Source: Stephanodiscus triporus (taxonomy: Eukaryota; Bacillariophyta; Thalassiosirophyceae; Thalassiosirales; Thalassiosiraceae). Taken from it: DNA of 27,223 nt. The position numbers and the translations under genes are program-made. Shown piece by piece: positions 27,217 to 27,223 of the stretch. Location of the stretch: positions 1-27,223 of the forward strand of contig JALLAZ010000075.1 of assembly GCA_036939755.1 (NCBI GenBank). Direction: 5' to 3'. Positions within the stretch are counted from its first letter, which is position 1; each line of letters starts with the position of its first letter. The notes beneath the pieces were generated by a model. That model ran no database searches. It had not been told where the DNA came from and worked only from the letters and a program-made list of their open reading frames with translations.

Positions 27217-27223
27217 TTTTAGG

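Overview
The window looks like nuclear DNA of a centric diatom, probably Thalassiosirales-like. This is inferred from several signs. Genes are short, intron-poor and packed on both strands. Their GC-rich coding sequence carries long trinucleotide runs read as Asp, Ser, Gln or His. At least two proteins have a signal peptide followed by an ASAFAP-like Phe motif, the bipartite address of complex plastids. The gene set also fits: heat-shock-factor-type regulator, helicase-associated-domain protein, SLC14-type urea transporter and ferredoxin-dependent bilin reductase. The few introns are short GT-AG introns.

Layout. 0-1.3 kb: a decayed reverse transcriptase (minus) next to a tRNA-Ser(UGA). 1.5-3.5 kb: GNAT acetyltransferase (+). 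3.7-4.2 kb: the 3' part of a bilin reductase (minus). 4.3-7.1 kb: Lon-N-domain protein (minus), divergent from a TLC-domain membrane protein (7.7-8.9 kb, +). 9.6-12.1 kb: HSF-type transcription factor with a long Gln/His tract (minus). 12.3-12.6 kb: small zinc-ribbon protein (minus), divergent from a plastid-type FKBP with a SAM domain inside its fold (12.9-13.8 kb, +). 13.8-15.1 kb: no confident gene. 15.2-16.1 kb: plastid-type helicase-associated-domain protein with one intron (+). 16.3-17.5 kb: urea transporter (minus), divergent from a 2OG-Fe(II) oxygenase (17.8-19.0 kb, +). 19.0-22.2 kb: AT-rich and gene-poor, with one small secreted protein. 22.2-23.1 kb: the 5' part of the same bilin reductase (minus). 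23.7-25.3 kb: four-exon ACAA2-type thiolase (+). 25.8-27.2 kb: minus-strand coding fragments, including a 33-bp tandem repeat.

The points most worth attention are these. (1) The bilin reductase is split into two in-frame halves 18 kb apart. Its two broken ends share an identical 55-bp direct repeat, and one copy abuts the only undetermined base in the window (22201). This looks like an assembly joint; an 18-kb insertion or a paralogous fragment is less likely. Gene order across 4174 and 22201 should therefore not be trusted. (2) A complete SAM domain sits inside the FKBP fold. (3) A 53-bp promoter-like block, two 16-bp units plus TTACGGTAC, recurs upstream of the FKBP and thiolase genes, with an inverted half copy upstream of the bilin reductase. 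No defence system, CRISPR array, operon or intact mobile element was seen.
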